The notes under the pieces were generated by a model that was given only the letters and a program-made list of their open reading frames with translations, was not told the DNA's origin and did not search any database. 6,657 bases of DNA, from contig JAJDYK010000109.1 of the NCBI GenBank assembly GCA_022825185.1, forward strand, positions 1-6,657, in the 5' to 3' direction. This document shows positions 1-6,174 of this stretch, piece by piece. The stretch's first letter is position 1, and every line of letters begins with the position of its first letter. The stretch comes from Candidatus Latescibacterota bacterium. Its GTDB lineage: Bacteria; Latescibacterota; UBA2968; UBA8231. The position numbers were made by a program, and so were the translations under genes.

Positions 1-684
1 GGCGCGGAATTCGACCGCGTGTTGGACATGGTGCGCACGGTTGCCGCTACCGGCATGGAAGTCTGCTGCACGTTGGGCATGCTCACCGCCGACCAAGCCC
101 GCCAGTTGCGGGAAGCCGGCCTCCACGCGTACAACCACAACTTGGACACCGGGGAAAACTACTACCCCGAAATCGTCTCCACTCGCACCTATCGCGACCG
201 CCTCGACACCCTAGGCCACGTCGGTCGCGCCGGGATATCGGTCTGCTGCGGTGGCATCTTGGGCATGGGCGAAAGCGAGGAAGACCGCATCGACCTGCTC
301 TGCGCGCTCTTGCAACTACCAACGCCGCCGGAATCCATACCGGTCAACTCCCTAGTACCCATCGCCGGCACGCCGCTCGGCGACCGCGAAAAAGTGACCG
401 CGTGGGAGCTCGTCCGCATGATCGCCTGCGCTCGCATCCTCTTTCCCACGGCTATGGTGCGCCTCTCGGCTGGCCGCGACCAGCTCTCGACAGCCGAACA
501 AGCCCTGTGCTTTTTGGCCGGAGCCAATTCCATCTTCTCGGGCGACCGCCTGTTGACAACTCCTCACCCTGGCACCGACGCCGATCAAGCCCTCTTCGAC
601 CTGCTCGACCTAGAAGCGCGGCCGCCGCAAGGCGCTTCAGAGCGCGTCGATCAGCTCGCAGAAGCAGTCGTAGATCGAGGCTAG
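1..684 (+). CDS. bioB: Biotin synthase BioB, C-terminal part (5' end outside window)
   Basis: Radical-SAM enzyme that inserts sulfur into dethiobiotin to make biotin, the last step of the pathway. The frame is open from base 1, so the gene starts upstream; 227 codons are visible, ending in TAG. Aligned by eye to E. coli BioB without gaps over the core, fragment residue 22 (motif EVCCTLG) corresponds to Cys128, residue 82 (VCCGGILGMGE) to Cys188 and residue 154 (VRLSAGR) to Arg260. These are three of the four ligands of the sulfur-donating [2Fe-2S] cluster. The YNHNLDT, TRTY, LPTPPESIPVN and LLTTPHP motifs are also present. About 106 N-terminal residues, including the CxxxCxxC site for the [4Fe-4S] cluster, are missing only because of the window edge. 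The tail after about residue 204 is poorly conserved. Its last codons overlap the end of bioA on the opposite strand. It is not in the bioF-A operon but points towards it. Confidence 0.96.
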   Translation, partial: GAEFDRVLDMVRTVAATGMEVCCTLGMLTADQARQLREAGLHAYNHNLDTGENYYPEIVSTRTYRDRLDTLGHVGRAGISVCCGGILGMGESEEDRIDLLCALLQLPTPPESIPVNSLVPIAGTPLGDREKVTAWELVRMIACARILFPTAMVRLSAGRDQLSTAEQALCFLAGANSIFSGDRLLTTPHPGTDADQALFDLLDLEARPPQGASERVDQLAEAVVDRG

Positions 685-1920
685 CTGAGACCGCTCAATG
701 CAGTAAGGCGGCAGCACGTACACGCTATTGCCCAGCGGCCGCAGCAGGAATCCCCGCGCCAAAAATTGCTCCCTCAGCAGCGGCCCCACCTCGTGCAGGT
801 ATCCTTCCTCGCCTTCGACAATCACATCCGCCGCCACAATCGTACCGCACACCCGCACCCGCTTGAGCCGTGGGTGGCTGCGCAGCCGCACCACTTCCTC
901 GCGCTGCCAGGTCGCTAGCCGACGAAAAGGCTCGCCAGCCAGCAAATCCAGCGAGGCCAACGCAGCCGCACATCCCAAGGGATTGGCCGTATAGGAGTGC
1001 CCGTGATAGAAGGCTTTAGCCGGGTCATCGTGATAGAAGGCCGAGAAAATCCGCTCGCTGCAAACGGTGGCCGCCATAGGCAAAAAGCCGCCGGTCAGCC
1101 CCTTGGCCAAGCAGATGATATCCGGTTGGGTCACGGCCTTCTCACAGGCGAAGAGCGCCCCGGTGCGCCCAAATCCGGTCAGCACTTCGTCGTAGATGGC
1201 CAACACGTCGCATTGGCGCAAAAGTGCCTGCACGGCCGCGAGAAAGTGCGGGCGGCACATCCGCATACCCCCAGCGCCCTGCACCAGCGGCTCGAGTATC
1301 ATGGCCGCGTACTGGTCAGGTCGGCGTTCCAACAGCTCCTCCAGCCGCGCAAGTGCCCGCGCCTCTTTGGCCTCAACCTCCCTATCGCCTTCCCAAGTAG
1401 CCGGAAAGGGCACGGCGTCCGTCGGCAAGAGCAAGTCGGCAAAAGGGCGCGTAAAAAGCGAGCGTTCCCCCACTGACATCGCCCCGAGCGTGTCGCCGTG
1501 ATAGGCCCCCTCAAAACGCAGAAAGCGCGTGCGATCTCGCTCGCCCTGATTGCGCCAAAACTGATAGGCCAGCTTGAGCGCGACTTCCACGGCCGTCGAG
1601 CCGTCGTCCGAGTAGAAAACCCACTTCAGTGGCGCGGGCAGGGCATCCACCAGCCGCCGGGCCAGCTCTTCGGCGGGGCGATGGGTAAATCCGGCCGCTA
1701 TTACCTGTTCTAACTCTTTGGCCTGCCCGGCCACCGCGGCGGCGATCTCGGACTGGCCGTGGCCGTGCAAGGTCACCCACCAACTCGAAATGCAGTCGAG
1801 GATCTGCCGACCATCCTCCAACTCTAGCACGACCCCGCGACCAGCGCGCACCTGCTGCACCGGCAACGCCGCCTTCATCTGAGTAAAAGGCGACCACACG
1901 TGGGAAGTATGCTCAGTCAT
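637..1920 (-). CDS. bioA: Adenosylmethionine-8-amino-7-oxononanoate aminotransferase (DAPA synthase)
   Basis: PLP-dependent class III aminotransferase converting KAPA to 7,8-diaminopelargonate, usually with S-adenosylmethionine as amino donor. From the chosen ATG it has 427 residues (E. coli BioA 429). Visible motifs: WSPFTQM near residue 9, SSWW at 45-48, YSDDGSTAVE at 103-112, AYHGDT at 139-144, YDEVLTGFGRTG at 243-254 with Asp244 for the PLP ring nitrogen, LAKGLTGG with the Schiff-base Lys273, HGHSYTANPLGCA at 307-319, and RPLG with Arg394. The Trp pair (47-48) matches SAM-using E. coli BioA rather than the lysine-using Bacillus type. The start is ATG at 1920, whose first bases overlap the bioD stop (ATGACTGA, 8 nt). 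A TTG seven codons upstream is possible but less likely. No strong Shine-Dalgarno is seen, so translation is probably coupled to bioD. It is the last gene of the operon. Confidence 0.96.
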   Translation of the reverse strand: MTEHTSHVWSPFTQMKAALPVQQVRAGRGVVLELEDGRQILDCISSWWVTLHGHGQSEIAAAVAGQAKELEQVIAAGFTHRPAEELARRLVDALPAPLKWVFYSDDGSTAVEVALKLAYQFWRNQGERDRTRFLRFEGAYHGDTLGAMSVGERSLFTRPFADLLLPTDAVPFPATWEGDREVEAKEARALARLEELLERRPDQYAAMILEPLVQGAGGMRMCRPHFLAAVQALLRQCDVLAIYDEVLTGFGRTGALFACEKAVTQPDIICLAKGLTGGFLPMAATVCSERIFSAFYHDDPAKAFYHGHSYTANPLGCAAALASLDLLAGEPFRRLATWQREEVVRLRSHPRLKRVRVCGTIVAADVIVEGEEGYLHEVGPLLREQFLARGFLLRPLGNSVYVLPPYCIERSQLASIYDCFCELIDAL

Positions 1921-2536
1921 GGCAACCAAAATAGCGGGCAAAAAGCCCCCGGACCTTAGCGGGCGACAGCTCTACCCGGCGGTCGATTACAGCCAGCACA
2001 GGCACCTCTCCGTAGTGCGCGATAGCTTGGCAGTTGGCTGGGTTGGAGGGACCATTGACCACCACGCCCAAGAGCAGACAACCTCGGCGGCGCAACTGGT
2101 CCAGCGTCAATAGCGTGTGATTAATGGTGCCCAATTCGCTGCGCGCCACCACCAGCACCGGCAGCCCCAGATCGACCATCAGATCGACCATCAGGTGCCG
2201 GTCGTCGAGCGGCACCATAACTCCACCAGCCCCTTCGACGATCAAGCGCTTTTGCACGGGCAGCGCAAAGCGGCTCATCTCGATCTGCACGCCCTCGCGC
2301 CGAGCCGCCTCGTGCGGCGACAGGGGTTCGCGCAGGCGATAGGTCTCCGGCAGGACGCGCTCGGCTGGCAGACCAGTGACGCGCCGCACCCAATCGGCGT
2401 CCGCATCGGCCCCGCTTTGCACGGGCTTCCAATAGGCGGCCTCCAACCCCACAGTCAGCAGTGCCGCCACATAGGACTTACCGACGCCCGTATCCGTACC
2501 GGTGACGAACAAGCGCGGGGGAAGTTCAGCCGCCAC
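1913..2536 (-). CDS. bioD: ATP-dependent dethiobiotin synthetase
   Basis: Closes the ureido ring of dethiobiotin from DAPA, CO2 and ATP; a cytosolic P-loop enzyme. It has 207 residues (E. coli 225). The P-loop GTDTGVGKS is at 13-21, KPVQSG at 37-42 (Lys37 and Ser41 fall where E. coli has Lys37 and Ser41), VEGAGG at 100-105 with Glu101, ARSELGTINHTLLT at 131-144, and VVNGPSN at 159-165. The shortfall against E. coli falls mainly between KPVQSG and VEGAGG. The start is GTG at 2536: no earlier start exists in frame, and a later ATG or GTG would lose the P-loop. A GAGG lies 4 nt upstream of the GTG (2541-2544 on the plus strand). The start overlaps the bioC end by 11 nt, and the stop overlaps the bioA start by 8 nt. 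A 12-bp tandem repeat encodes LMVDLMVD at 115-122. Confidence 0.95.
   Translation of the reverse strand: MAAELPPRLFVTGTDTGVGKSYVAALLTVGLEAAYWKPVQSGADADADWVRRVTGLPAERVLPETYRLREPLSPHEAARREGVQIEMSRFALPVQKRLIVEGAGGVMVPLDDRHLMVDLMVDLGLPVLVVARSELGTINHTLLTLDQLRRRGCLLLGVVVNGPSNPANCQAIAHYGEVPVLAVIDRRVELSPAKVRGLFARYFGCHD
2169..2194. repeat. 12-bp tandem repeat inside bioD
   Basis: The unit AGATCGACCATC occurs twice in a row (2169-2180 and 2181-2192), followed by two bases of a third copy. Read on the minus strand it is in frame and encodes LMVD-LMVD in the strand before LGLPVLVVARS of BioD. Many BioD proteins have a similar hydrophobic LM-DLM pattern here, so this may be a recent in-frame duplication or just identical codons for a naturally repetitive segment. 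Confidence 0.8.
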
Positions 2537-3332
2537 AATCCCTCGCTTTCTCGATAATTAAATAGTGAATAGCGCATGTAATCTCCACGCCATTGGGGCA
2601 GTCGCGATCCCAGCCGTGCAAGAATTGGCGCAATTGCGCAGGTCCAAGGGTGCTCAGCCGCGCCGACGTGTGGGCTCCCGTGCCCTTGAAGTGGCGCAAA
2701 AAGGCGCGCGCAGTCGGAAAGCGCAGTGCAACCACTTGCTCCCATTGGCGCACGACAAACGGCTCGTTGGCGAATACACGGGCGACAGACGCTAAGTCGG
2801 GCAAGGCGTTGGCGCTACAGGGGATGCCTTGGCGCGCACATTGGTGGTGCCATTCGGCGTACGACCCCGCCCCCGGATAGGAGCACAGCAATCGCCCGCC
2901 GGGCTTGAGCGCGGCCAGTAGCTGCTGTAGTCCGGCGCGCAAATCGGCGAACCAGTGAACCACAAAGCTGGCGCAGATCAAGGCGTAGCGTCCCTCGCTT
3001 CCTAACTGTTCCCCGTCCAAGACCCGGTAGCAGAGGTCTGGATGGGCGGCCTCGGTGGCCATTTTCTGCCGACAATGCGCGACCATGGCCGGCGCAAGGT
3101 CGGTCAGTTCCAAGCGACGCTCGGGGAAGAGCGCGGCCAAGGATGCGCTCAAAAAGCCCGTGCCGCAACCGATTTCGAGCACTGGGCCTTCTACTAGGTC
3201 TTCGGCGCACTCGGCAGCGCACTTAGCCAAAGTAGCAGCCCCAGCGCGCTGCTCCTCGGCGTGGCAGTCGTACGTCGAGGCACTGCGGGAGAAATTCTCC
3301 ACGACGCGCGCTTTGAAACTCGCTTCCGTCAT
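2526..3332 (-). CDS. bioC: Malonyl-ACP O-methyltransferase BioC
   Basis: SAM-dependent methyltransferase that caps the free carboxyl of malonyl-ACP (or -CoA), so that fatty-acid synthesis can elongate it to a pimeloyl methyl ester. It has 268 residues from the chosen ATG, with the class I Rossmann layout: FSRSASTYDCHAEEQ at 14-28, the N-terminal helix typical of BioC; SAM motif I VLEIGCGTGF at 51-60; LTDLAPAMV at 76-84; VLDGEQL at 104-110; VVHWFADL at 124-131; LKPGGRLL at 142-149; and AEWHHQC near 159-165. The C-terminal HFKGTGAHTS (214-223) also fits BioC rather than a general methyltransferase. The ATG at 3332 forms an ATGA 4-nt overlap with the stop of the upstream esterase gene. A TTG seven codons earlier is less likely. 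The end overlaps the bioD GTG by 11 nt. Confidence 0.94.
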   Translation of the reverse strand: MTEASFKARVVENFSRSASTYDCHAEEQRAGAATLAKCAAECAEDLVEGPVLEIGCGTGFLSASLAALFPERRLELTDLAPAMVAHCRQKMATEAAHPDLCYRVLDGEQLGSEGRYALICASFVVHWFADLRAGLQQLLAALKPGGRLLCSYPGAGSYAEWHHQCARQGIPCSANALPDLASVARVFANEPFVVRQWEQVVALRFPTARAFLRHFKGTGAHTSARLSTLGPAQLRQFLHGWDRDCPNGVEITCAIHYLIIEKARDCGG

Positions 3333-3991
3333 ACAGGTCGCATCCCGCGCCAAGCCCGTTCAACTTGTTCCCAACACGCGCGAACATGCGTCAGGGGTAG
3401 CGCGTGACCGGCCTCCGCGACGATGGCAAGCACGCTATTGGGCAGCATCTCGCGCAACTCCTCGGCCCGCTCCACGGGCACCACGCGATCGCGGCTGCCG
3501 TGCAAAATGAGCACCTGTGCTGCGGTTGGTATCGTGGCTAGTTCAAGCACGTTCTCCTGCAACAGTTGCAAATCTCGGCGCAAACCGTCGGCGTCAACAG
3601 TCCCGGACCGATAGCTGTCCGACGGCGCACCACAACGGGCGTAAAAATCGGCCAATAAGGACGCTGGCTCGCGCTCCAAGCGCATCAGCATCTGCTCTAC
3701 CGTGCGGCGCGAGCGCCGGGCCTGACGGGCGCATGCAGAGTGAAAGCTGCGAAAACCACTGATAACTACGATCAACTCCGCTGCCGCCCATAGCTGCGGC
3801 GACAACAAGTGCAAGCCGAGGGAATGCGCCAAGACGATGCGCGGCCGGGCCGCGACCGCCATAGCTGGACCAAAATACCCTCGATCTGGGCAGTGTAGCG
3901 CAAAGCCAGCGGGCAAGACATCTCGCCAGCGATCCCAGCACCAAGCGCCAAAGCCCCACCCGTGTTGGGCGACCACGTCAACGACGGCCAT
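3329..3991 (-). CDS. Alpha/beta hydrolase, probable pimeloyl-ACP methyl ester esterase (BioK/BioH type)
   Basis: Small alpha/beta hydrolase of 220 residues lying between bioF and bioC, where biotin operons often carry the esterase (BioH, BioG, BioK, BioJ or BioV) that removes the methyl group added by BioC. Seen in the sequence: an oxyanion-hole-type HGWGFGAW at 10-17; nucleophile elbow AHSLG with Ser57; an Asp168 in HGSRDRVVP; and His196 in EAGHALPL. Together they give a full Ser-Asp-His triad. The elbow has Ala instead of the first Gly of GxSxG. The helical lid (about 80-150) is Arg-rich and unlike E. coli BioH. From memory, the HSLG-x-HLL run after the nucleophile and the PDRGYFG segment (36-41) resemble BioK of marine Synechococcus and Prochlorococcus, which sits in the same place. 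The ATG at 3991 overlaps the bioF end by 14 nt; a TTG at 4015 is the alternative. The hydrolase fold is certain; the exact family and substrate are inferred from position. Confidence 0.85.
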   Translation of the reverse strand: MAVVDVVAQHGWGFGAWCWDRWRDVLPAGFALHCPDRGYFGPAMAVAARPRIVLAHSLGLHLLSPQLWAAAELIVVISGFRSFHSACARQARRSRRTVEQMLMRLEREPASLLADFYARCGAPSDSYRSGTVDADGLRRDLQLLQENVLELATIPTAAQVLILHGSRDRVVPVERAEELREMLPNSVLAIVAEAGHALPLTHVRACWEQVERAWRGMRPV

Positions 3992-5144
3992 CGCGCCACC
4001 GCTGCAGCAATTCAATTAGCCTATCGAGGTCGCTCTGCCGGTGCAGGGCACTGAGCGCCAAGCGAATCCGCGCCCGGCCCGGCTCGACCGTAGGAGGGCG
4101 TATGGCCACCGCGAGAACGCCGTTTTCTTCTAGATAAGCATTCAGAGCCAGCGCTTCGTCCTCCGCACCCACCATCAGCGGCACGATCTGCGCGGTCGCC
4201 GCGCCTGTGTCCCAGCCTTGCGCCCTGAGCGCACCGCGCAAATAGTCGGCATGGCCGAGCAATGTTCGGCGCTGGGCATCCATTTGCGGCACCAGCTCTA
4301 GCGCCGCATCCACCGCGCCCAAGACGGCGGGTGGCAGCGCGGTCGTATAGATAAACCCTGGGCAACAGTTGACCAAGTACTCCCACAACTTCTCGCCACA
4401 AGCCACGTACGCCCCAAAAGACCCAAGCGCTTTGCCGAACGTGCCGATGCATACGTCCATGTCCTTGCCGCACGTCAGCCCCATCCCCCGCTCGCCCAAA
4501 ACGCCCGTGGCGTGCGCTTCGTCGATGACCAGCAGCGCGTCGAATTCCCTGGCCAACTCGACGAGCGCGTCGATGTCACTGACGTCGCCATCCATGCTAA
4601 ACACTGACTCGGTGACAATCACCCGGCGCGAATGTTCCGCCCCCGCGCTTTCCGCCAGCAGAGCGCGCAGATGATCCAAATCGCCGTGGCGGTAGCGCCG
4701 CATTCGACAGCGCCCCAAGACCGCCCCTTGCACCAAGCTGTTGTGGCAGAGTCGGTCGAGCAAGATGAGCGCGCGTCGATCGACCAGCGTCGGCAGCAGC
4801 GAAACATTGGCCTGATAGCCGGAATTGAGCACCAGCGCCCGCTCGGTCTGCTTGAGCCTAGCCAAGGCCTGCTCCACCTCGGCAAAGCCCGGCTGCGAAC
4901 CACAGATCAAGCGCGCGGCCGTGGCCCCGGTCCCGTAGCGCTCGACGAACTCAATGGCCCGCGCCTGCAACAGCGGGTGCGACGCCAAGCCGAGATAGTC
5001 GTTGGAGCTAAAATTGACCAACTCGCGGCCATGGGCGCGCACGCGCGCACCGCCGCACGGCTCCCAAGTTCGCAACGACCGCATCTGCCCGGCCTGCTGC
5101 CGCCGCGCCAATTCAGCGTGAATAAAATCGAATTTTCCCTGCAT
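3978..5144 (-). CDS. bioF: 8-amino-7-oxononanoate synthase (KAPA synthase)
   Basis: PLP-dependent alpha-oxoamine synthase condensing pimeloyl-ACP (or -CoA) with L-alanine, releasing CO2, to form KAPA; the first step of ring assembly. It has 388 residues (E. coli 384). Motifs: VNFSSNDYLGLASHP at 43-57, TGATAARLICGS at 72-83, LDRLCHNS at 129-136 with His134 stacking on PLP, VTESVFSMDGD at 177-187, VIDEAHATGVLGERG at 206-220 with Asp208 and His211, GTFGKALGS with the PLP Lys238, and AIRPPTVEPGRARIRL at 347-362. The ATG at 5144 is chosen because it gives the usual N-terminal helix (FDFIHAELARRQQAG). An in-frame TTG at 5180 would add 12 residues with no family match. No Shine-Dalgarno precedes the ATG. 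It is the first gene of the operon; its promoter should lie in 5145-5255 or in the start of panB, but I cannot point to convincing boxes on the minus strand. Confidence 0.96.
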   Translation of the reverse strand: MQGKFDFIHAELARRQQAGQMRSLRTWEPCGGARVRAHGRELVNFSSNDYLGLASHPLLQARAIEFVERYGTGATAARLICGSQPGFAEVEQALARLKQTERALVLNSGYQANVSLLPTLVDRRALILLDRLCHNSLVQGAVLGRCRMRRYRHGDLDHLRALLAESAGAEHSRRVIVTESVFSMDGDVSDIDALVELAREFDALLVIDEAHATGVLGERGMGLTCGKDMDVCIGTFGKALGSFGAYVACGEKLWEYLVNCCPGFIYTTALPPAVLGAVDAALELVPQMDAQRRTLLGHADYLRGALRAQGWDTGAATAQIVPLMVGAEDEALALNAYLEENGVLAVAIRPPTVEPGRARIRLALSALHRQSDLDRLIELLQRWRDGRR

Positions 5145-5198
5145 AAAGGTGAAGCTGTGCCAAATGATTCGCCCAAGCAAGGCGAGCCGCCTACAGAC

Positions 5199-5227
5199 TT
5201 GCCGCGCAAGGTGCGCCGCTCTATACT
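5199..5227 (+). promoter_or_regulatory. Sigma70-type promoter for panB
   Basis: A -35 box TTGCCG (5199-5204, 4 of 6 to consensus) and a -10 box TATACT (5222-5227, 5 of 6) are separated by exactly 17 nt. Transcription would start near 5234, leaving a leader of about 20 nt before the panB ATG. This is the only well-formed promoter pair I see in the 111-nt gap between the divergent bioF and panB genes. Confidence 0.6.
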
Positions 5228-5232
5228 ATCGC

Positions 5233-5265
5233 CTGTAAACTTGCCCTCCGCTGCCATGGCGACAA
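5233..5265. promoter_or_regulatory. Weak candidate BirA operator between bioF and panB
   Basis: The left arm CTGTAAACT (5233-5241) matches 7 of 9 bases of the BirA half-site consensus TTGTAAACC. After a 15-nt gap, TGGCGACAA (5257-5265) matches 5 of 9 bases of the second half-site GGTTTACAA. The spacing fits known bacterial biotin operators (14-16 nt). The right arm is poor and lies inside the panB start codon region, so this is only a candidate. If real, it would sit just downstream of the panB -10 box and upstream of bioF. Confidence 0.2.
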
Positions 5266-6152
5266 CGACGAATAAAATCACCGTTTCTTCGCTTCAGTCC
5301 AAAAAGGAGCGCGGCCAGAAGATCTGCATGTTGACGGCCTACGACTACCCCACGGCTGCGCTGCAAGACGAAGCTGGCCTCGACGTGATCTTGGTCGGCG
5401 ACTCCGTGGGCACCAACGTTTTGGGCTATCGCGGCCCGCAGCAGGTGACCATGGACGACATCCTCCACCACCTCCGGGCCGTGCGCCGGGCCGTGCGCCG
5501 GGCCTTTCTCCTCGCCGACCTGCCCTTCATGTCCTTTCAGCCGTCGGTCGAGACCGCGGTCAAAAACGCCGGGCGCTTGGTGCAGGAAGGCGGGGCCGAA
5601 GGCGTCAAATTGGAGGGCGGCCTGCCGGTCTTGCCGCAGCTAAAAGCCATCGTTGAAGCCGGCATTCCGGTCGTCGGCCACCTCGGGTTCACTCCGCAGT
5701 CCCAAGCCCGCGAATTCTACCTGTTCAGCGACCGACGCGGCACCGTGCCCAAGTTTCACGGCAAGGGGCCAAAAGGGGCCAAGGCCCTCGTCGAGCAAGC
5801 CCTGCGCTTGGAGGACGCCGGCGTGTTCTCCCTGGTCTTGGAGATGGTCACTGAAGAGGCCGCTCAAGCCGTCACCGAGCGGCTCAAAATTCCGGTCATC
5901 GGCATCGGTGCTGGCCGCTATTGCGACGGCCAAGTGCTGATCGTCCACGACCTCGTCGGCCTCAACGAAGAAGACCTAATCCTGACCAAGGCCTACGGCC
6001 AAACGCGCCAAGATTGGCTCGAAATGTTCAAAACGTACTGCCGAGAAGTCGCCGAAGGCAGCTTCCCCACGGCTGAAAACGCAGCCCACATGGCCCCTGC
6101 AAAACGCGCCCAACTATACCAACTGCTCAACGATAACGGTAAGAATCGCTAA
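5256..6152 (+). CDS. panB: 3-methyl-2-oxobutanoate hydroxymethyltransferase (ketopantoate hydroxymethyltransferase)
   Basis: First committed enzyme of pantothenate synthesis: transfers a hydroxymethyl group from 5,10-methylene-tetrahydrofolate to alpha-ketoisovalerate, giving ketopantoate. A (beta/alpha)8 barrel that normally needs Mg2+. It has 298 residues (E. coli 264). Motifs: MLTAYDYP at 25-32; LVGDSVG at 46-52 with metal ligand Asp49; LLADLPFM at 85-92 with metal ligand Asp88; GVKLEGG at 116-122 with Lys118 and Glu120; GHLGFTPQS at 141-149; VLEMVT at 194-199 with catalytic Glu196; and [15 protein letters not shown] at 212-226. Compared with E. coli it carries about nine extra residues after TPQS (about 150-170), where the usual GGYKVQG is replaced by [15 protein letters not shown], and it has a longer C-terminal tail. 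ATG 5256 is chosen because the homologous region begins just after it; the open frame upstream is only the antisense of bioF. No Shine-Dalgarno is seen. It is divergent from bioF. Confidence 0.95.
   Translation: MATTTNKITVSSLQSKKERGQKICMLTAYDYPTAALQDEAGLDVILVGDSVGTNVLGYRGPQQVTMDDILHHLRAVRRAVRRAFLLADLPFMSFQPSVETAVKNAGRLVQEGGAEGVKLEGGLPVLPQLKAIVEAGIPVVGHLGFTPQSQAREFYLFSDRRGTVPKFHGKGPKGAKALVEQALRLEDAGVFSLVLEMVTEEAAQAVTERLKIPVIGIGAGRYCDGQVLIVHDLVGLNEEDLILTKAYGQTRQDWLEMFKTYCREVAEGSFPTAENAAHMAPAKRAQLYQLLNDNGKNR
5474..5504. repeat. 12-bp tandem repeat inside panB (about 2.6 copies)
   Basis: The unit CCGGGCCGTGCG is present at 5474-5485 and 5486-5497, with a further seven bases at 5498-5504. It is in frame and encodes [10 protein letters not shown] (about residues 74-83) just before LLADLPFM. 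E. coli PanB has a single AVRRG-like segment here, so an in-frame slippage duplication in the helix before the metal-binding strand is plausible, perhaps replacing other residues, since no large length change is obvious at this point. Confidence 0.85.
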
Positions 6153-6158
6153 TCCTTT

Positions 6159-6165
6159 GAGAGGA
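6159..6165 (+). promoter_or_regulatory. Shine-Dalgarno sequence of the symporter gene
   Basis: GAGAGGA lies 9 nt upstream of the ATG at 6175, in the 22-nt gap after the panB stop. It is the clearest ribosome binding site in the window, and it fixes the symporter start. The gap has no room for a terminator, so the gene is probably read from the panB promoter. Confidence 0.7.
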
Positions 6166-6174
6166 AAACTGCCC

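Noticed and set aside
64..249. Doubled cysteines (EVCCTLG and VCCGGI) beside two iron-sulfur ligands of BioB
   Set aside because: Cys-Cys at these positions is common in BioB proteins from many bacteria, so it is not unusual.
189..533. Minus-strand open frame of 114 codons opposite bioB, and similar shadows across the window
   Set aside because: They lie entirely over well-supported genes, are rich in Arg, Ala and Ser as expected for antisense reading of GC-rich codons, and show no recognisable domain.
651..688. Inverted repeat TCAGCT / AGCTGA around the bioB stop as a bidirectional terminator
   Set aside because: The arms are only 6 bp with a 26-nt loop, and no T-tract follows on either strand.
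1885..1887. BioA Phe12 (WSPFTQM) in place of E. coli Tyr17 as a sign of lysine instead of SAM as amino donor
   Set aside because: Phe is frequent here in BioA families, and the Trp pair at 47-48 fits the SAM type, so the change alone does not indicate another donor.
3485..3492. HIP1 octamer GCGATCGC, typical of many cyanobacterial genomes
   Set aside because: Only one copy is seen in 6.6 kb; in a GC-rich sequence that is compatible with chance, so it does not support a cyanobacterial origin.
4632..5255. Long open frame on the plus strand running in phase into panB, which would make a 506-residue fusion protein
   Set aside because: The first 208 codons are the antisense of bioF and show no protein-family motif. 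PanB homology starts right after ATG 5256, and a promoter lies at 5199-5227, inside the supposed extension.
5145..5255. Riboswitch or other structured RNA upstream of bioF or panB
   Set aside because: The gap is only 111 nt, shows no recognisable conserved RNA element, and the predicted panB leader is too short for one.
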